Of a stretch of 64,000 nucleotides of DNA, positions 27,511-39,339 are shown piece by piece. Under the pieces are notes generated by a model. It did no database searches. It was not told the DNA's origin and saw nothing but the letters and a program-made list of their open reading frames with translations. Source of the DNA: Paramecium sonneborni (taxonomy: Eukaryota; Ciliophora; Oligohymenophorea; Peniculida; Parameciidae); NCBI GenBank assembly GCA_905182985.1, contig CAJJDN010000028.1, positions 157,033 to 221,032 of the forward strand, read 5' to 3'. A program made the translations under genes and the position numbers. Position 1 is the stretch's first letter; each line of letters opens with the position of its first letter.

Positions 27511-28042
27511 TCAATAAATAAATTTTTACTACATTTTCTATTATTATTGTGATTGCTTATCTACATATTTCATAACTGCAGGTTGCTAAAATTTAAACTG
27601 ATCTAAATCATTTTTACACATTTAATCATAGTCTTCATCAAATTCTTCTACATTTTTTTATTTTTTTTGTTTCTATGACACTACTTCACTTGGACATAAG
27701 TCTGAGAGAATGTTAAATCCTGTATTTGAATAAACTAAATTGTGTGATTTGTTTATTGTCATTGTCTCATCAAAATACTTCCTTGATAATAACTAACTGA
27801 GTAATTTTTTAATCAAACTTCTATTGTTATGATTCTTGCAAATTTCTCTCAGTTGTTATATCTAAAACTGAATCATTCACTTTAAGTGGTTATAAAGCCT
27901 TATCAATTTCCACATTTAATTTCAATTTCGTTGTGAAAACGTATGCACAAGGTGTCTAATTCTAAACCACATTTTTAATTTCATTCTTTTCTTCTTAAAT
28001 AACGGTATTATTTGATTATGCCTAAGAACATTGACTTCCCAT
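27511..28042 (-). CDS. Small Gly2 (possibly myristoylated) protein of unknown function
   Basis: ATG 28042, TGA 27511-27513; a 19-nt intron (27862-27880), the shortest resolved here, leaves 171 codons. The N-terminus MGSQCSQ has Gly2 and Ser6, which fits an N-myristoylation site, with Cys5 available for palmitoylation. The remainder is polar, with KYFDETMTINKSHNLVYS, an acidic EEFDEDYDQMCKND segment and a Gln-rich C-terminus (QSQQQQKMQQKF). No domain recognised. Tail-to-tail with the CLK kinase. Confidence 0.75.
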
Positions 28043-28254
28043 TTAAAGAATAATGTAAATTAAAATTAATAAAAATTGTTAGACTTTAAGAACTTAAAGG
28101 ATACAAAATGACCTATAAAAAGATTCAAAATTAATTTTCTTACATATCAATTCTGATATATGTTAATAATTTGAAAGTAATTAAACATTAGTTTTAAGTA
28201 AATCATCAATAAAACAGACTCAAATAATTAAAACTTGAGATATACATATATATT

Positions 28255-29623
28255 TCAATCATTATCATCTTCAATAACATTTTTGGATAAACTCTTCATA
28301 ATAGTTCTCCATTCTTCTATAATTGATTTTAATTGTTGTTTCATTTCTGTGATAAAATTCAATAGTTCATCCTACATGATAATAGACATTTTATCACTTT
28401 TATCTTTATTTTTTTGATATTTAGTTTTGAGTACATCCATTTCTAAATCTCTCTTAAAATGATTATAATAAATACTCTGCTTGAATTATCTGTGTATTAC
28501 ATTTTAAGTTATTCAATTCTTTATTAATCAATTAATAGTTATTATTATAGATTTCTTCTTCTTTTACAAGCTGTCAATGCCCATTCTATTTCAAACAAAG
28601 AATTTTAAAGTCTTGGCAAGAATTTTCTATCAATGTCTTCAATTTCTCTATTAATTTTGGTTTATCTGATTTCATTGTTATACTTCAATAATTTAAATTA
28701 AGAAATATCTTCTTCACTAGCAGATCCTAATCCATCTAAATAATATAAATAATTATAAATTACTCCAAGAATAGAGAGCTTCATTTTAATCATTTAATGT
28801 TTTTGCTTCCTCTCTTAATGTAATTACATGTTCTTCAACAACAGTTTTAAGTTTATTACCTTTCATAGAAAAAGCTAAAAGAAGTGTTTCATCATAAGTT
28901 AGATCCTTCTCGCTTCCATCAAACATTTTTGAATGATCTTAACCTTTTGCTGCTATAGTACTACTATGCCATAGAGTCTTAACAGATTGTAATAGATTAT
29001 CACATTTTTATTCAATTGTCTTATTTTATTCCAATTCTCCTTTTAAAAGTGAAATAAACTAATAAAATCATTTTTATTAATACTTTTTCTTTATCTTCAA
29101 TAAATATTCTTAATTCTGGCACATATCTAAGATGGTGATGATTAAGTATCCTTTAAAGAAATTACTAAAGGTCTTTTCTTCTCTTTTCTGAAAACTATAT
29201 TTTTAAATTTTAAATCGAAAATATTACCTCATAACTAGCTAAATTAACTTTAGTTAGTAGATGCTTTTCAGGAATTGCAGGAATTATATATCCACCATAT
29301 TTATTAATCAATTCCTAGTATAACCATTCAAAATCACTAAATCTCCTTGATACTTCTGTTTCCCATTCTCCTCCTTATTTTTTTGTTCTTACTAAATACA
29401 ACTTATATTTAGTTATATATCCTTCTTTTACTACTTCTCCATCTTTAACTTCTATAATTCGATTATTCATAAATTCATTCACCACAATTGCATTATAAAA
29501 ATCTACATTTGGTATCACATTAGCTTAATGACTAATAATTTAATTAATTAATTAATCATACTCAAAATTAAGCAAATCCATTTATTGAGTTCCATTATTT
29601 TCTAAATCCTCTAATAAATTCAT
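28255..29623 (-). CDS. Sorting nexin-like protein (PX domain plus coiled-coil/BAR-like region)
   Basis: ATG 29623, TGA 28255-28257. Four introns (33, 25, 28 and 23 nt) leave 420 codons; the 33-nt intron gtaatattttcg...atag follows NLASYE. PX domain about residues 35-170: EGYITKYKLYLVRT, RRFSDFEWLYQELINKYGG (the RRFSDF motif contacts PI3P) and IIPAIPEKHLLTK. Then FLQRILNHHHLRYVPELRIF, the usual end of PX. The remaining ~240 residues are helical and predict a BAR-like dimerisation domain, as in SNX1/SNX2/Vps5. Expected role: endosomal membrane binding and tubulation, retromer-type sorting. It shares a 31-bp divergent gap with the next gene. Confidence 0.88.
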
Positions 29624-29654
29624 TTTCTTATATTATAAAATTAAAATTAAACAA
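29624..29654. promoter_or_regulatory. 31-bp gap between divergent start codons
   Basis: Only 31 bp separate the ATG of the sorting nexin (minus) from the ATG of the coiled-coil gene (plus). Both 5' UTRs and core promoters must therefore be extremely short or overlap the opposite gene. The gap is pure AT-rich sequence and no motif can be named. Confidence 0.6.
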
Positions 29655-31315
29655 ATGAATACTAAATCAACTTCTCTTTATGTAGGTAGTAAATAATTCA
29701 GTTAAAAGCAAATACGTTCACCATTCAAAAAATAATCTATGATTTTTAAATAGAATTCAGATGAAGATGATAATCAATCAGAAGATGAAAAAATGGAAGT
29801 TATCAATCTTAATTACTTTAAAGCTAAAAAACATTAAAAAAAGTTTAATTTATAATAAATGCTTTAATAAGGTAAATTAGCTGAAGATGAAGTTGATCAT
29901 AATCCACATTATCCTAGTCCAACTATTAATACTAAATTAATACATAATATATTCTAAATTTATCATTCTGATAAAAAAGAAACTTTAATTGAAGATAAAA
30001 TACATGGAACTGCTGAAAAAATATCAAAACAAACTAATTAAAAACTAGTCAATTAAATATTATTCAATAAAATGAGATAAAAGAGAGTTGTCTCATAACA
30101 TGAATTAAATAATTCTACATCTAATGTATTACAAAGTTTCAAGAATCTATCTTCAATGTTCAAGAGTGTAAATCAAATTGTTGATTATCATGCTGTTGCC
30201 AATTAAATTAGATAATCTTAAGCATAAATTACTATTAACAAAGAAGAACATCGAAATTTAGAAAGATAATAATTCAATTTCAATTATATTATTGAAGGTA
30301 GATTAAATCAAATTAAATTACTAAGTCAAGAAATCTATCAATATTAAATGAGTTTATAAAAATTAAGAATGGAAAATTGTAAATTAAGAGATCATGTTAT
30401 CAAATTAGGTGATGAAATTGATCAAATCAAATCAAAATATACTAAATAAAGATAATTAGCATTACATTAAGAAGATAAACTTCATCCTAATAAAAAATGG
30501 GATAAATAACAATATTTTTAGGTTATTGACTAAAATGAATAAATGGAATTAGCTAGAATTAAAACATTTTATATGGAATATTAATAATAATTACAATTTA
30601 ATCAGAACTAATTAAAAAAAGAAGAGGAAATGTTACAAGATATTAAATTTAGTAAAAAATAAATCAAATAAGATTTGGCAGAGTTTTTAAAATAAGTATT
30701 GCAGAGTGAAGAAATTTAGTAACTTATATACTTATAATAAATAGAATTTCAGGATCTATCATAATTATTGTTAAACTATTAATGTAAATTAATGAAAGTG
30801 TGACATAAGCTGATTTTCCATGCTATTTAGATAATTAATCAAGAGCTTTTCTTATATCAAAAGCAAAATTAGAAATTAATAATGATTATTTGAAATTACA
30901 AATCAAAGAAAATTAAATTAAATAATAATAATTACAAGGCAATAGAGTTAATTATGAAAAGAAACTTTTTTCAGTTATGAACACTATTCAAAACATGAGA
31001 AAATAAAAATATACATTAAAATCATTGGAATTATAATAATAGAGTGATTTAAAATAAGATAATCTAAGTTAAAAATTATCTAATCATTCAATTTAAATAA
31101 ATAATTTAGATAATTAGATAACTGAATTAGAAGAATAAGAAATTTAAAGACTTTAAATACTTTATTAAGGAAAATAGTTACCAAATAGTTCTTTATAAAA
31201 ACTAATTAAAACAGTATAAGCAGAGTTTGGATATAAATAGATGAATTAGAAATTAAGTATAATCATTTAAAATTATGATACCATCAAGAGCTAAGTTAAT
31301 AAAACAATAAAGTGA
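29655..31315 (+). CDS. Coiled-coil protein, Gln-rich
   Basis: ATG 29655, TGA 31313-31315. One 26-nt intron (gtaaattaatgaaagtgtgacataag, about 30784-30809) leaves 545 codons. The N-terminus is basic and Ser-rich, then an acidic patch (NSDEDDNQSEDEKMEV). From about residue 180 the protein is almost continuous heptad-like helix (KEEHRNLERQQFNFNYIIEG, KLEINNDYLKLQIKEN, ELEEQEIQRLQILYQ). Another GT..AG segment of 24 nt near 30.7 kb could be spliced without changing frame. This suggests a structural cytoskeletal or ciliary role, but no family signature was recognised. Confidence 0.8.
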
Positions 31316-31373
31316 AAACAAATATAAATATAAATCTTACTGTTATCAAACAATCTAATTCTAAAAAATTATT

Positions 31374-32308
31374 TCATTATTCTTGATCATTTTCAATACA
31401 ATGAATAAATTAACCATCTTTCCATTCACCCATCTTTTTTTTACCATCTGCATATATCATCATTCCATTTCCATGTTATTTTCCATCCATCCAGTATCCT
31501 TTATATTGTTTTCCATCTGGCCAGTAGAATATCCCAAAACCTTATTTTTTGTCGAATTGATATTCACCATCATAACATTTCCCATCTTACCAACTGTACT
31601 TTCCTTTACCATGCATTTAATTTTCGACCCAATCTCCTACATAAGACTTAAATTATTATTATGATCTACATACCCTTCCATCTGGCCAATCATATTTCCC
31701 TTTTCCATTTATATTATTATTTTTCCATTCACCTTCATATTAACATCCTTATGACCATTTATAACTTCCATATCCATCTTTTAAACCATTCTTAAATGTT
31801 CCTTTATAAACTGATCCATTAAATTAAATTTCTATTCCAAAACCATCAGGTTTATTATTCAAGAAATCTCCTTCATATTTAGCTCCATTTTTATATCTAT
31901 ATACACCTTTCCCATGCATTAAATTATCATTAAAATTTCCTTCATAATAATCACCATTCTACAACCATAATTTACCTTCTCCATTTGCTTTATTCTTTTC
32001 TATCCGACCTAAAAATTTTGAATGATCATCAAAGATTAATTCTTCTGTCTCATTAGAATCTGATGAGTTTGCTTTCTCTTTTCTTAATATCTACTCTATC
32101 TGTTTCAATTCATTCAAACTCTTTTTACCATTTGTTTTAGGAGGTTTAACTATTTATAAAATTATTTCAACTCATATATACTTGAATCTATTTCTTCACT
32201 GTCATCTAAATTTTCCTCAGATTATTAAGGTTTTTTTTCTAAAATAAAATTATCTAAAAATAAGTCTTCTTCATTTTTAATTTAGCATTTCGTACAATAA
32301 AGTCCCAT
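31374..32308 (-). CDS. MORN-repeat protein
   Basis: ATG 32308, TGA 31374-31376. Introns of 32 nt (gtatatatgagttg...aaatag) and 27 nt (gtatgtagatcat...ttaag) leave 292 codons. After an N-terminal MGLYCTKC and an acidic linker there are eight MORN units of about 23 residues, for example YRYKNGAKYEGDF, YKWSQGCQYEGEW, YDWPDGRSYVGDW, YSWQDGKCYDGEY and FYWPDGKQYKGYW. MORN repeats bind membranes or act as cortical scaffolds and are common in ciliates. No catalytic domain follows, so this is a repeat-only protein. Convergent with the coiled-coil gene, 58 bp between stops. Confidence 0.92.
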
Positions 32309-33381
32309 AATAATTAATAATATTAAATAATTTAAGTTACTCACTGATTTAAGGATTTTAAAATCAAAAACCATTAAGTGTTTACAGCATCTTTTGTTTT
32401 TTTTTATAAATCATCATATCAAAACAAAAATATTCGTTTTTCTTTATGTTTATATCATTTTTTAACTTTTTAAAAAAAAAACCTTTGAATCTCATGATTT
32501 TTTAAATATCAATTGATTTATATCTTTTAATCAAGACATTTTAAAACAAAATCTAAATCAATTATCATATCTATTTCTTGTAAGAATTAACAGATTTAAT
32601 AGTTAAAAAAATGAATTATTCATTTTAAGAATATATATCATAATTTAATTAATTCAATTCTTAAGAAATTCAGGATGCATTCTTACGAAAAAATAAAATT
32701 AAATCAATTTAAGAAAATTATATATTATATTGATAATCAAAAATAATTCTAAATAAATAAAGTAGAATTACAATCATTTTTTTTTTGGTGTTGCATCTCT
32801 ACTAGTTACAATGCTTTAAGCTCCATTTATTAATAATTAACAATTTGTACGAAACATTTGTAATGAAATGTATCTACTACGCCTAAGTTATTATGAAAAA
32901 TTTTGATCTTATTAACCAATTTTGTTCAATTTATTTAATGGAATTTTAAAATTTTAAGCTTGTGATTTGAATTCATTTTTTTATATTTTAAACTCTTGAT
33001 GTGATTATGCATATAATCTTTTTCTATTTGAAAATTAATTTTCCTTTTAAATATTCTGATCTTTTCTTAAATCTATGAGACTTAGTATCATTTTTGAATT
33101 ACTTGGGAATATTAAATTATTTAATAAAGCTCTACCTTCTATTGGACTAGAAATTAGCTTTTAAGTTGGTAATTGAGATATTAAATTAAATTCTGTAAAA
33201 ATCTTTTGATTTCGATGAAATTATTGTAATTTTCTAAATAATTGTTATTTTTGATTTTAAACAGAAGTAATTTTTTAATTTTATTTAGCATATTTAGGAG
33301 ATAGATTTTGATAATCTGATAAGGTTTATTGAAGCAAGTTTGATTCAGTTTATACTAATTAATTTTATTACATAAATATTT
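32309..33381. other. Intergenic region, no gene seen
   Basis: 1073 bp between divergent starts of the MORN and SMPD4-like genes. AT-rich with poly(T) runs. No frame with a recognisable protein. Confidence 0.45.
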
Positions 33382-35397
33382 ATGAACAAATTTGAAGATG
33401 AATTAAAATATGCACAAAATGCTACTAATAATGAATTTTTATCTTGGTTATAAAATATCAGTTACGAACTTATTAATTAAAAAGAATATTCATATAGCTA
33501 AGAATTTTTCAGATCTCAATAAAATGTATATGAACTTATATTCAAATAAAATGGTATTTTGAATAATAGTTTTCGCACAACTCAATAAAGATATAGCTCT
33601 GTTGAAGACACATTTTTCTTCATAAAACTGATGAATTTACTTTCTCCTAATGAAATGTCATTTTATTAATCATTGCCCTCTGAACATCCTTATCACCCTT
33701 TATAATTAGAAGTATTACCTGCACATATTTAATTATATTTTAAAGATCCATCAATAGCTAATGTAAATTAGCAATTTTAATCATTTTAAGATATATTTTA
33801 GGAGAATATTTTAGTTGAAAAAAAATAACTAAAATTCTGTGTTAGTGCTAAAATGATGTTTTGGATTTATTTATTAAATGGCGCCACAAATTTTAAGGAT
33901 AGTGCTTTATTTGTTACTGATAATAGTCAAAAATTATTAGATTGCGCTTTAAATAAATTCAAAAAGAAATTCAACACAAAGGATCCCTTATTAAAATTAC
34001 TTACTTTTAATCCATACTTAGTTATTATTAGAAGAATTTTAGAAAATATGTACATGAAAATTAGATAAAATAATTAAATATTAAGTCATTCAAATAAATA
34101 ATTGGCAATATTTACATTTTAATAGATGATTATACTTTTATAAGAATATTCATTATATGAACACTTATTTGTTACTAAATTATTTGAATTAAATTTAAAT
34201 ATAGATCAATAGAAATTATTATACAAAATTAAGCCAAGCAGCATAGTCTTAGATACTCAAATGATGTTAATTTATTTAACAATTTATTTTAATTCGTTAT
34301 ACGGATCTGATTTAGAAACAATTTATTAATAATTTAAACCATTTTTAAGAAATTCTGATATTTTTAACAAACATAGTTAATTTATCTATTAAAATAGAAG
34401 CTTCTTTTTTGAATGTGGAAGATAAAAACAATAAATAACTTACTAATAAGGTTTATACAAGTTCTTTTAGCATTCTTTTGAAATTTACCCAAATGAGAGG
34501 TAATGTAATTAAATTAGTTTATATTCTCATATGGCAGCTTATGTGATATTTTTAAGATGGTAATTTGTTAAATATGAATCATGCATTTATAATCAGGTTT
34601 TAATTTTTGATTAAGCACTTTAATCTTGTGTAGCATCATAAAGTATAATTTTGAGCCATCTTTAAAAAAAGAGAGACTTTTCTTCTAAAATTAATAATCC
34701 ATTAATCAGATTTTTCATAAATGAACTAAATCCTATATATTAAATGTGTTAAAATAAATTTGGGGATTATCCTCAAGCAATTTTATTTAAAGAATTTAAA
34801 CCTAATATGGTAGAATAAAGATTTAATATATTTGATTATTAACCAGATTGTCATACAAGAGAATCAGAATCCTAAAGAAATTAGATGAAAAATTCTATAA
34901 GACTCTATTATCCTTTTTATACAAAATTACTTATTACTATTTTTTAGTGTTTAAGCAATTTAAACTATGTTAATGATTCAGAATATTAAGGATTAATCCA
35001 TTTATTATCATTTTTATATTCTAATGATTAAAATTCCTTCTTTTGTGACTCTTTGAAATTTCTAAATTAAAAACCATTTTAAATACCAGCATATTCAGAA
35101 GTTAAGAATTTTTGTGACATGTATGTGAAAAATAGTAATGAAGAAGAATTCTTAATAAAATAAAATGAAAATATCTAAAGTTATGCGTTTTAAATAATTT
35201 AATTATTGAAATCATATCAATAAAGAAAAAATCTAAAAAATGATAAAATAATAGAATATTTGGGTTAATAATTTAATATTTAAACAGCAAAAATAAATGT
35301 AATTCCTATTACAAATATGAGTCCTTAGAAAAGCATAGGTCGATTATCAAGACCTAGAATGTAAAAATAATATATAATTAATTAGTATAATTAATGA
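33382..35397 (+). CDS. SMPD4-like (neutral sphingomyelinase 3-related) protein
   Basis: An intronless 672-codon ORF, ATG 33382 to TGA 35395-35397. It resembles the SMPD4 family along its length. FFFIKLMNLLSPNEMSFYQS then LPAHIQLYFKD matches the family's N-terminal block; FCVSAKMMFWIYLLNGA follows; and LYKFFQHSFEIYPNERQ with YVIFLRWQFVKYE matches the family's 'LYLFLQHCFGHWP...L..WL.YL.PW' block. YYPFYTKLLITIFQCL corresponds to 'YTKLFVGFL'. In animals SMPD4 sits at the ER and nuclear envelope and affects sphingomyelin and nuclear pore assembly. I see no typical C-terminal TM segment; the tail is polar (SPQKSIGRLSRPRMQKQ). The assignment is from memory of the human protein. Confidence 0.55.
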
Positions 35398-35446
35398 ATG
35401 GAAGGCTCCCTTAAGAGATTTCGAAATTTATGTTTTTTTTATTATT

Positions 35447-35605
35447 ATGTGGTATCTGAGTTTAGGATTGGATAGACTAAAAGGAAAACCTTAAAGCGAT
35501 TTTCCATAGACTCAATGGCCTAGAAAATTTGCATCACCAATCAATTTATTTATAGTTTCTATAATCATTTATGGTCTTCTAACAATCATTTTCAAGTTCA
35601 TATGA
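35447..35605 (+). CDS. Small single-TM protein (52 aa)
   Basis: ATG 35447, TGA 35603-35605. The N-terminal half is polar (LDRLKGKPQSDFPQTQWPRK) and the C-terminal half is one TM segment (NLFIVSIIIYGLLTIIFKFI). The region has higher G+C than its flanks and sits 50 bp after the SMPD4-like stop. The frame is open upstream without an ATG, so a start or exon could be missing. Family unknown; the size suggests a small subunit of a membrane complex. Confidence 0.5.
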
Positions 35606-35747
35606 TAAAATTGATATATCATTTATATTTTTATTCATTAATCATAAAATTTATTAATCATATTATTTATATAAGTGAATAAACTGAATAAACTGTTTTA
35701 AAGACAGCAAAAGTATAGAAGATTTTTATAATTAAAATACAACTTGA

Positions 35748-36206
35748 TCATTAAATCATTTTATATTGCTCTTGTTACAGCGAATATACAAATCTATTTA
35801 AAATTATTGTCATATTATCTATCATATTCATTACCTACTGACATTGACCTAGTTTTTTCATTATACCAATAAATTCTTTTTCAGATAGAGGTCTATTTTA
35901 ATATTTTTTCTTCTTTTCAAGTTTCTAAATTTTTAATGCTTTTTTAGGAAAATTTTTAAATTGTTCTTCAGTTATTCCATTCTTTTCTTCATTAGAAAGT
36001 TTAAATTCCCCTAAACCTATCTCAAATGATTAATCATTTATATTTGATAAACAATCTCCTTGAATAGATGGTTCAGGACTTTAAATTCTAAATAAAGATT
36101 TATTGAAATTCAATTTAGATTTTTATTGATGGCAATCATCTTAAATCTATTCATAATTATCTTAGGGTTAAGGTAAATTATCAAAAAGGAAAGAGCTTAA
36201 GTCCAT
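35748..36206 (-). CDS. Hypothetical small polar protein
   Basis: ATG 36206, TGA 35748-35750, 153 codons without intron. Starts MDLSSFLFDNLPQPQDNY; mid-region acidic (GLGEFKLSNEEKNGITEEQF), then a strongly basic patch KKALKIQKLEKKKKYQNRP and a helical C-terminus (GIMKKLGQCQQVMNMIDNM). No domain recognised. Its plan (acidic start, basic middle, helical end) is shared with the next minus-strand gene at 36952. Confidence 0.7.
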
Positions 36207-36951
36207 TAAAAAGAGTTTATTAAACTATATAAATTATTATTTCAAAAGATATTTAATTAGGGTTCTTGAGATAACTTTTTAAGTTCAAAATTATGATATC
36301 ATGATTATTATTTTTATAAACAATAAATTCTCATCTTTGAATTTCTAAATTTAATTATTTTAAACTTATTGTTTAATAAATTTTTAGAAATTATGTAGTT
36401 GATTTTGGTAAACTCTTAAAATTTTAAAGCCTTTCTAATTTAATGTTTTTAAAACTTGTTGTCTTTTAATAAAATGACTTCATTATTGTTGAGATTGGTA
36501 TTGATAGTCAAATTTGGTTTAAAGAAAAGGAATAAATTAAATCAGAGGATAGTATTTTGGAAACTAACTCTCTTTTTATATATTATTAATAAGATCTTTT
36601 GGTAAAATTTTTATATTCAATATTTAATGTAATTAATAAAGAATTATTTCTAAATTAATTAAATTTTTATACCATTACTTCTCCTATATATTATAAAAAT
36701 ATAATAAATAATTTTCTAGCATAAAATTGGCAAAATTTCTAGTTCAACTAACTTCAAAGCATTTTTTATAAATAAATTTTTTGAAGTAAATGAATTGAGA
36801 ACTGAATTAATTTATTTAATTTATATATGATGTATACTTAAACATGTGATTTTGTATTTTTGATATAATTACTGATGAAAATTTAGCAAAGAAGTTTGGA
36901 AATATAAATATAACTAGAATCTTATATAAATTGATTAAAAGATGAAAAAGA
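36207..36951. other. Intergenic region, no gene seen
   Basis: 745 bp, very AT-rich, between two small minus-strand genes. Nothing recognisable on either strand. Confidence 0.45.
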
Positions 36952-37407
36952 TCAATTTTTCTAATTTTTTTACTTTTGGTACTAATTTAAAATTTGTGAT
37001 TTGATGGTTTATAGAATTCCTTCTAGATTGTCAATGAGTTGTCTCATTTATTAACAATAGTGTATCTATTGAGTAGTACCATCTTATGGAAGATTTACAT
37101 AGGAAACAAAGTCATTAAGTACTGAATTTAGGTTAGAGGGACTTTTATTTTTTTTAAGAGAAGTTTTCTTATGATTTTTATGAAGTTTCTTTTTAATAGA
37201 AATTTACTATTAGTTTAGAGGATTGTAACCATCATCTATTGTGTCAGTGTGATATTAGAGATGAATGATTGAAAGTTCATCTTAGTCATTAAACTTTTTA
37301 ATTTTAGGATGACCAAGTAAAAGAGGTGATGGACAAACTATTAAATCAGAGTATTCATCCCAAGTGTTGTTATTGAATTATTCATCATCAGAAAAGTTTG
37401 AGTCCAT
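36952..37407 (-). CDS. Hypothetical small protein
   Basis: ATG 37407, TGA 36952-36954, 152 codons without intron. Acidic N-terminus MDSNFSDDEQFNNNTWDEY, a basic middle (SIKKKLHKNHKKTSLKKNKS) and a helical C-terminus (MRQLIDNLEGILQTIKSQI). No family recognised. Divergent from the tubulin-ligase-family gene 169 bp away, so they may share a promoter. Confidence 0.7.
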
Positions 37408-37576
37408 AATTTGTATTAATTATTAAAATATCTTTGATTAGAATCAAATATTTAAATGGAGAAATATAATAATTATTGATATAATAAAGGGATTGGAATG
37501 AATAAAAATAAAAAGAGAATTCGATTCGTTTTTTGTTAGAATAAATGTAAAAGTAATAAGAAATAAAATTAATTTA

Positions 37577-39296
37577 ATGATAATTGGATATATAATAAAA
37601 GGAATATTAGCACCATTAATAATAGTGTTATTGTATTCAAATTCAAAGGCTTTACAAAATTAGGAATAATATGTAAGAGGATTTTGGGAGAATTTCTTTG
37701 GGGAAGTTTATTAGATTAGAAAGTAAACATTTGTAAAGAATTCTGCATTTAAGCCAGAATATAATGTAAAAGAATATTAATATGAGTTAGTAATCTCGAT
37801 ATAATGTAGCAGAATCACCGGTGTATTGTAAAAGAAGTGATTCATATAAAATGGTACATCCAGATATAGTATTGTAAGATTACTATGTCTGGAGAGATTA
37901 TCCTCCAACTAATTTACCTAAAAAGATAACATTAGATAGAACATTTGCAGTATTAGATAAGGTAAGTCCATCAAAGGTTGCTTCATATAAATATGAAAAT
38001 TAATTACCACTCTAACTTGGATTTATTTATACTACAGTTTCTACATTATTTAATAATTATGTTTGGGGAAAGGGATTAGGATGTGTATTATAAAAATACA
38101 GTCATATTCCAGGCAAGAGTTCTGTAGCTATGAAAAATTAGTTGATTGATAATTTTATGAGATATATTAGAGATTTTGAAAAAAAGAATATTACTAATCC
38201 AGAATGTAAAAGGAATGCCTCTTTCATTCCTGAAACTTATAGATTAAATGATGAAAATGATTGTAAGGCATTCTTTGAAACATTTAAAACAGATGAATAT
38301 AAAAAGAGATTTAATAAGTATGGACCATAATATATTTTGAAAACTAATCAGCATAGAGGAGAAGGAATTACAGTATTATTTAAGAATGAAACTATTGAGT
38401 TATTAGAAGAATATAATCATGGTGAAGAATGTGGAAATATATAGAAATAGGTAATAGCTTAAAGATATATATCAAATCCATTCTTATATAAAGGACATAA
38501 GATTGAATTTAGAATATATTACACAATCATATCAACTAAGCCAGTTATTGCTTATTCTTATTCAAGGTAATTGAATTTAATATTATTACAAAAGAGCTTT
38601 AATAAAAAGATGTGCAAAACCTTTTAGTGTTCATTCAACTGAGAAAGGAGCCCATGTTTGTAATACAGCTATTGTGAAAAATTTAGTAAAAAATGACAAA
38701 GATGATGATGAAATAGAAGATGAAGAATTCTTTATTGATTGGTATTTAGAAGGTCTTGAAGATTTATTAATTAAATAAGGAAGAGCTAAAAAAGGATGGT
38801 TATAAGCCTATCTTTATCCAAAGATTCATAGATCATTAATTCATATGACTAAAGCTACCTATCATTCTTTTGCTAGAGATAGCACGTAACTTAATAATTA
38901 TAAAAATTTAGTTTTGGTGAATTTTTTGCTGTTGATTTTTTACTTGATGATAATTTAGATGTTTGGGTTTTAGAAGTGAATTATAATCCATAAATTCTAA
39001 GTGTTACCCCAGATAGAATTAAAAGAAATTATAAAATGTTAGAAGATCATTTTGAATTACAATATGCTTACATCAAAAGTAAATTATACAGATTATCCCA
39101 ATTTGGTAAAAAACTTTTAAAAAATGATTAAAAATCTATTCTTAATCAATCTAAATAGATTGAAGAATTGTTGAGAGATAAATTAGAAGATTAATTTGAA
39201 CTCTCTAAAAATAATTTATATATCAAAATTATGGATGAAGGATTACCAGGTACCTAAGCATATACAAATCTAATATCCAAAGAGTGTCTTAAATGA
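37577..39296 (+). CDS. Tubulin-tyrosine-ligase (TTL)-family protein with hydrophobic N-terminus
   Basis: ATG 37577, TGA 39294-39296. Introns 37766-37790 (25), 38567-38594 (28) and 38886-38911 (26) leave 547 codons. TTL/ATP-grasp motifs: YILKTNQHRGEGITVLF, VIAQRYISNPFLYKGHKIEF, RIYYTIISTKPVIAYSYS, FGEFFAVDFLLDDNLDVWVL and EVNYNPQIL (metal and nucleotide-binding E..N.NP). The family ligates Tyr, Glu or Gly to tubulin or other proteins. The first 27 residues (MIIGYIIKGILAPLIIVLLY...) form a signal peptide or anchor, which is odd for an enzyme acting on cytosolic tubulin. A secretory or membrane location is inferred. Short C-terminal coiled coil. Confidence 0.87.
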
Positions 39297-39339
39297 CTTT
39301 ATAGTGTTCTATAATAATATAATAATAATAAATATTTAT

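Noticed and set aside
37786..37812. Intron at 37786 in the TTL-family gene
   Set aside because: It leaves the wrong frame; the 25-nt intron at 37766-37790 restores it exactly.
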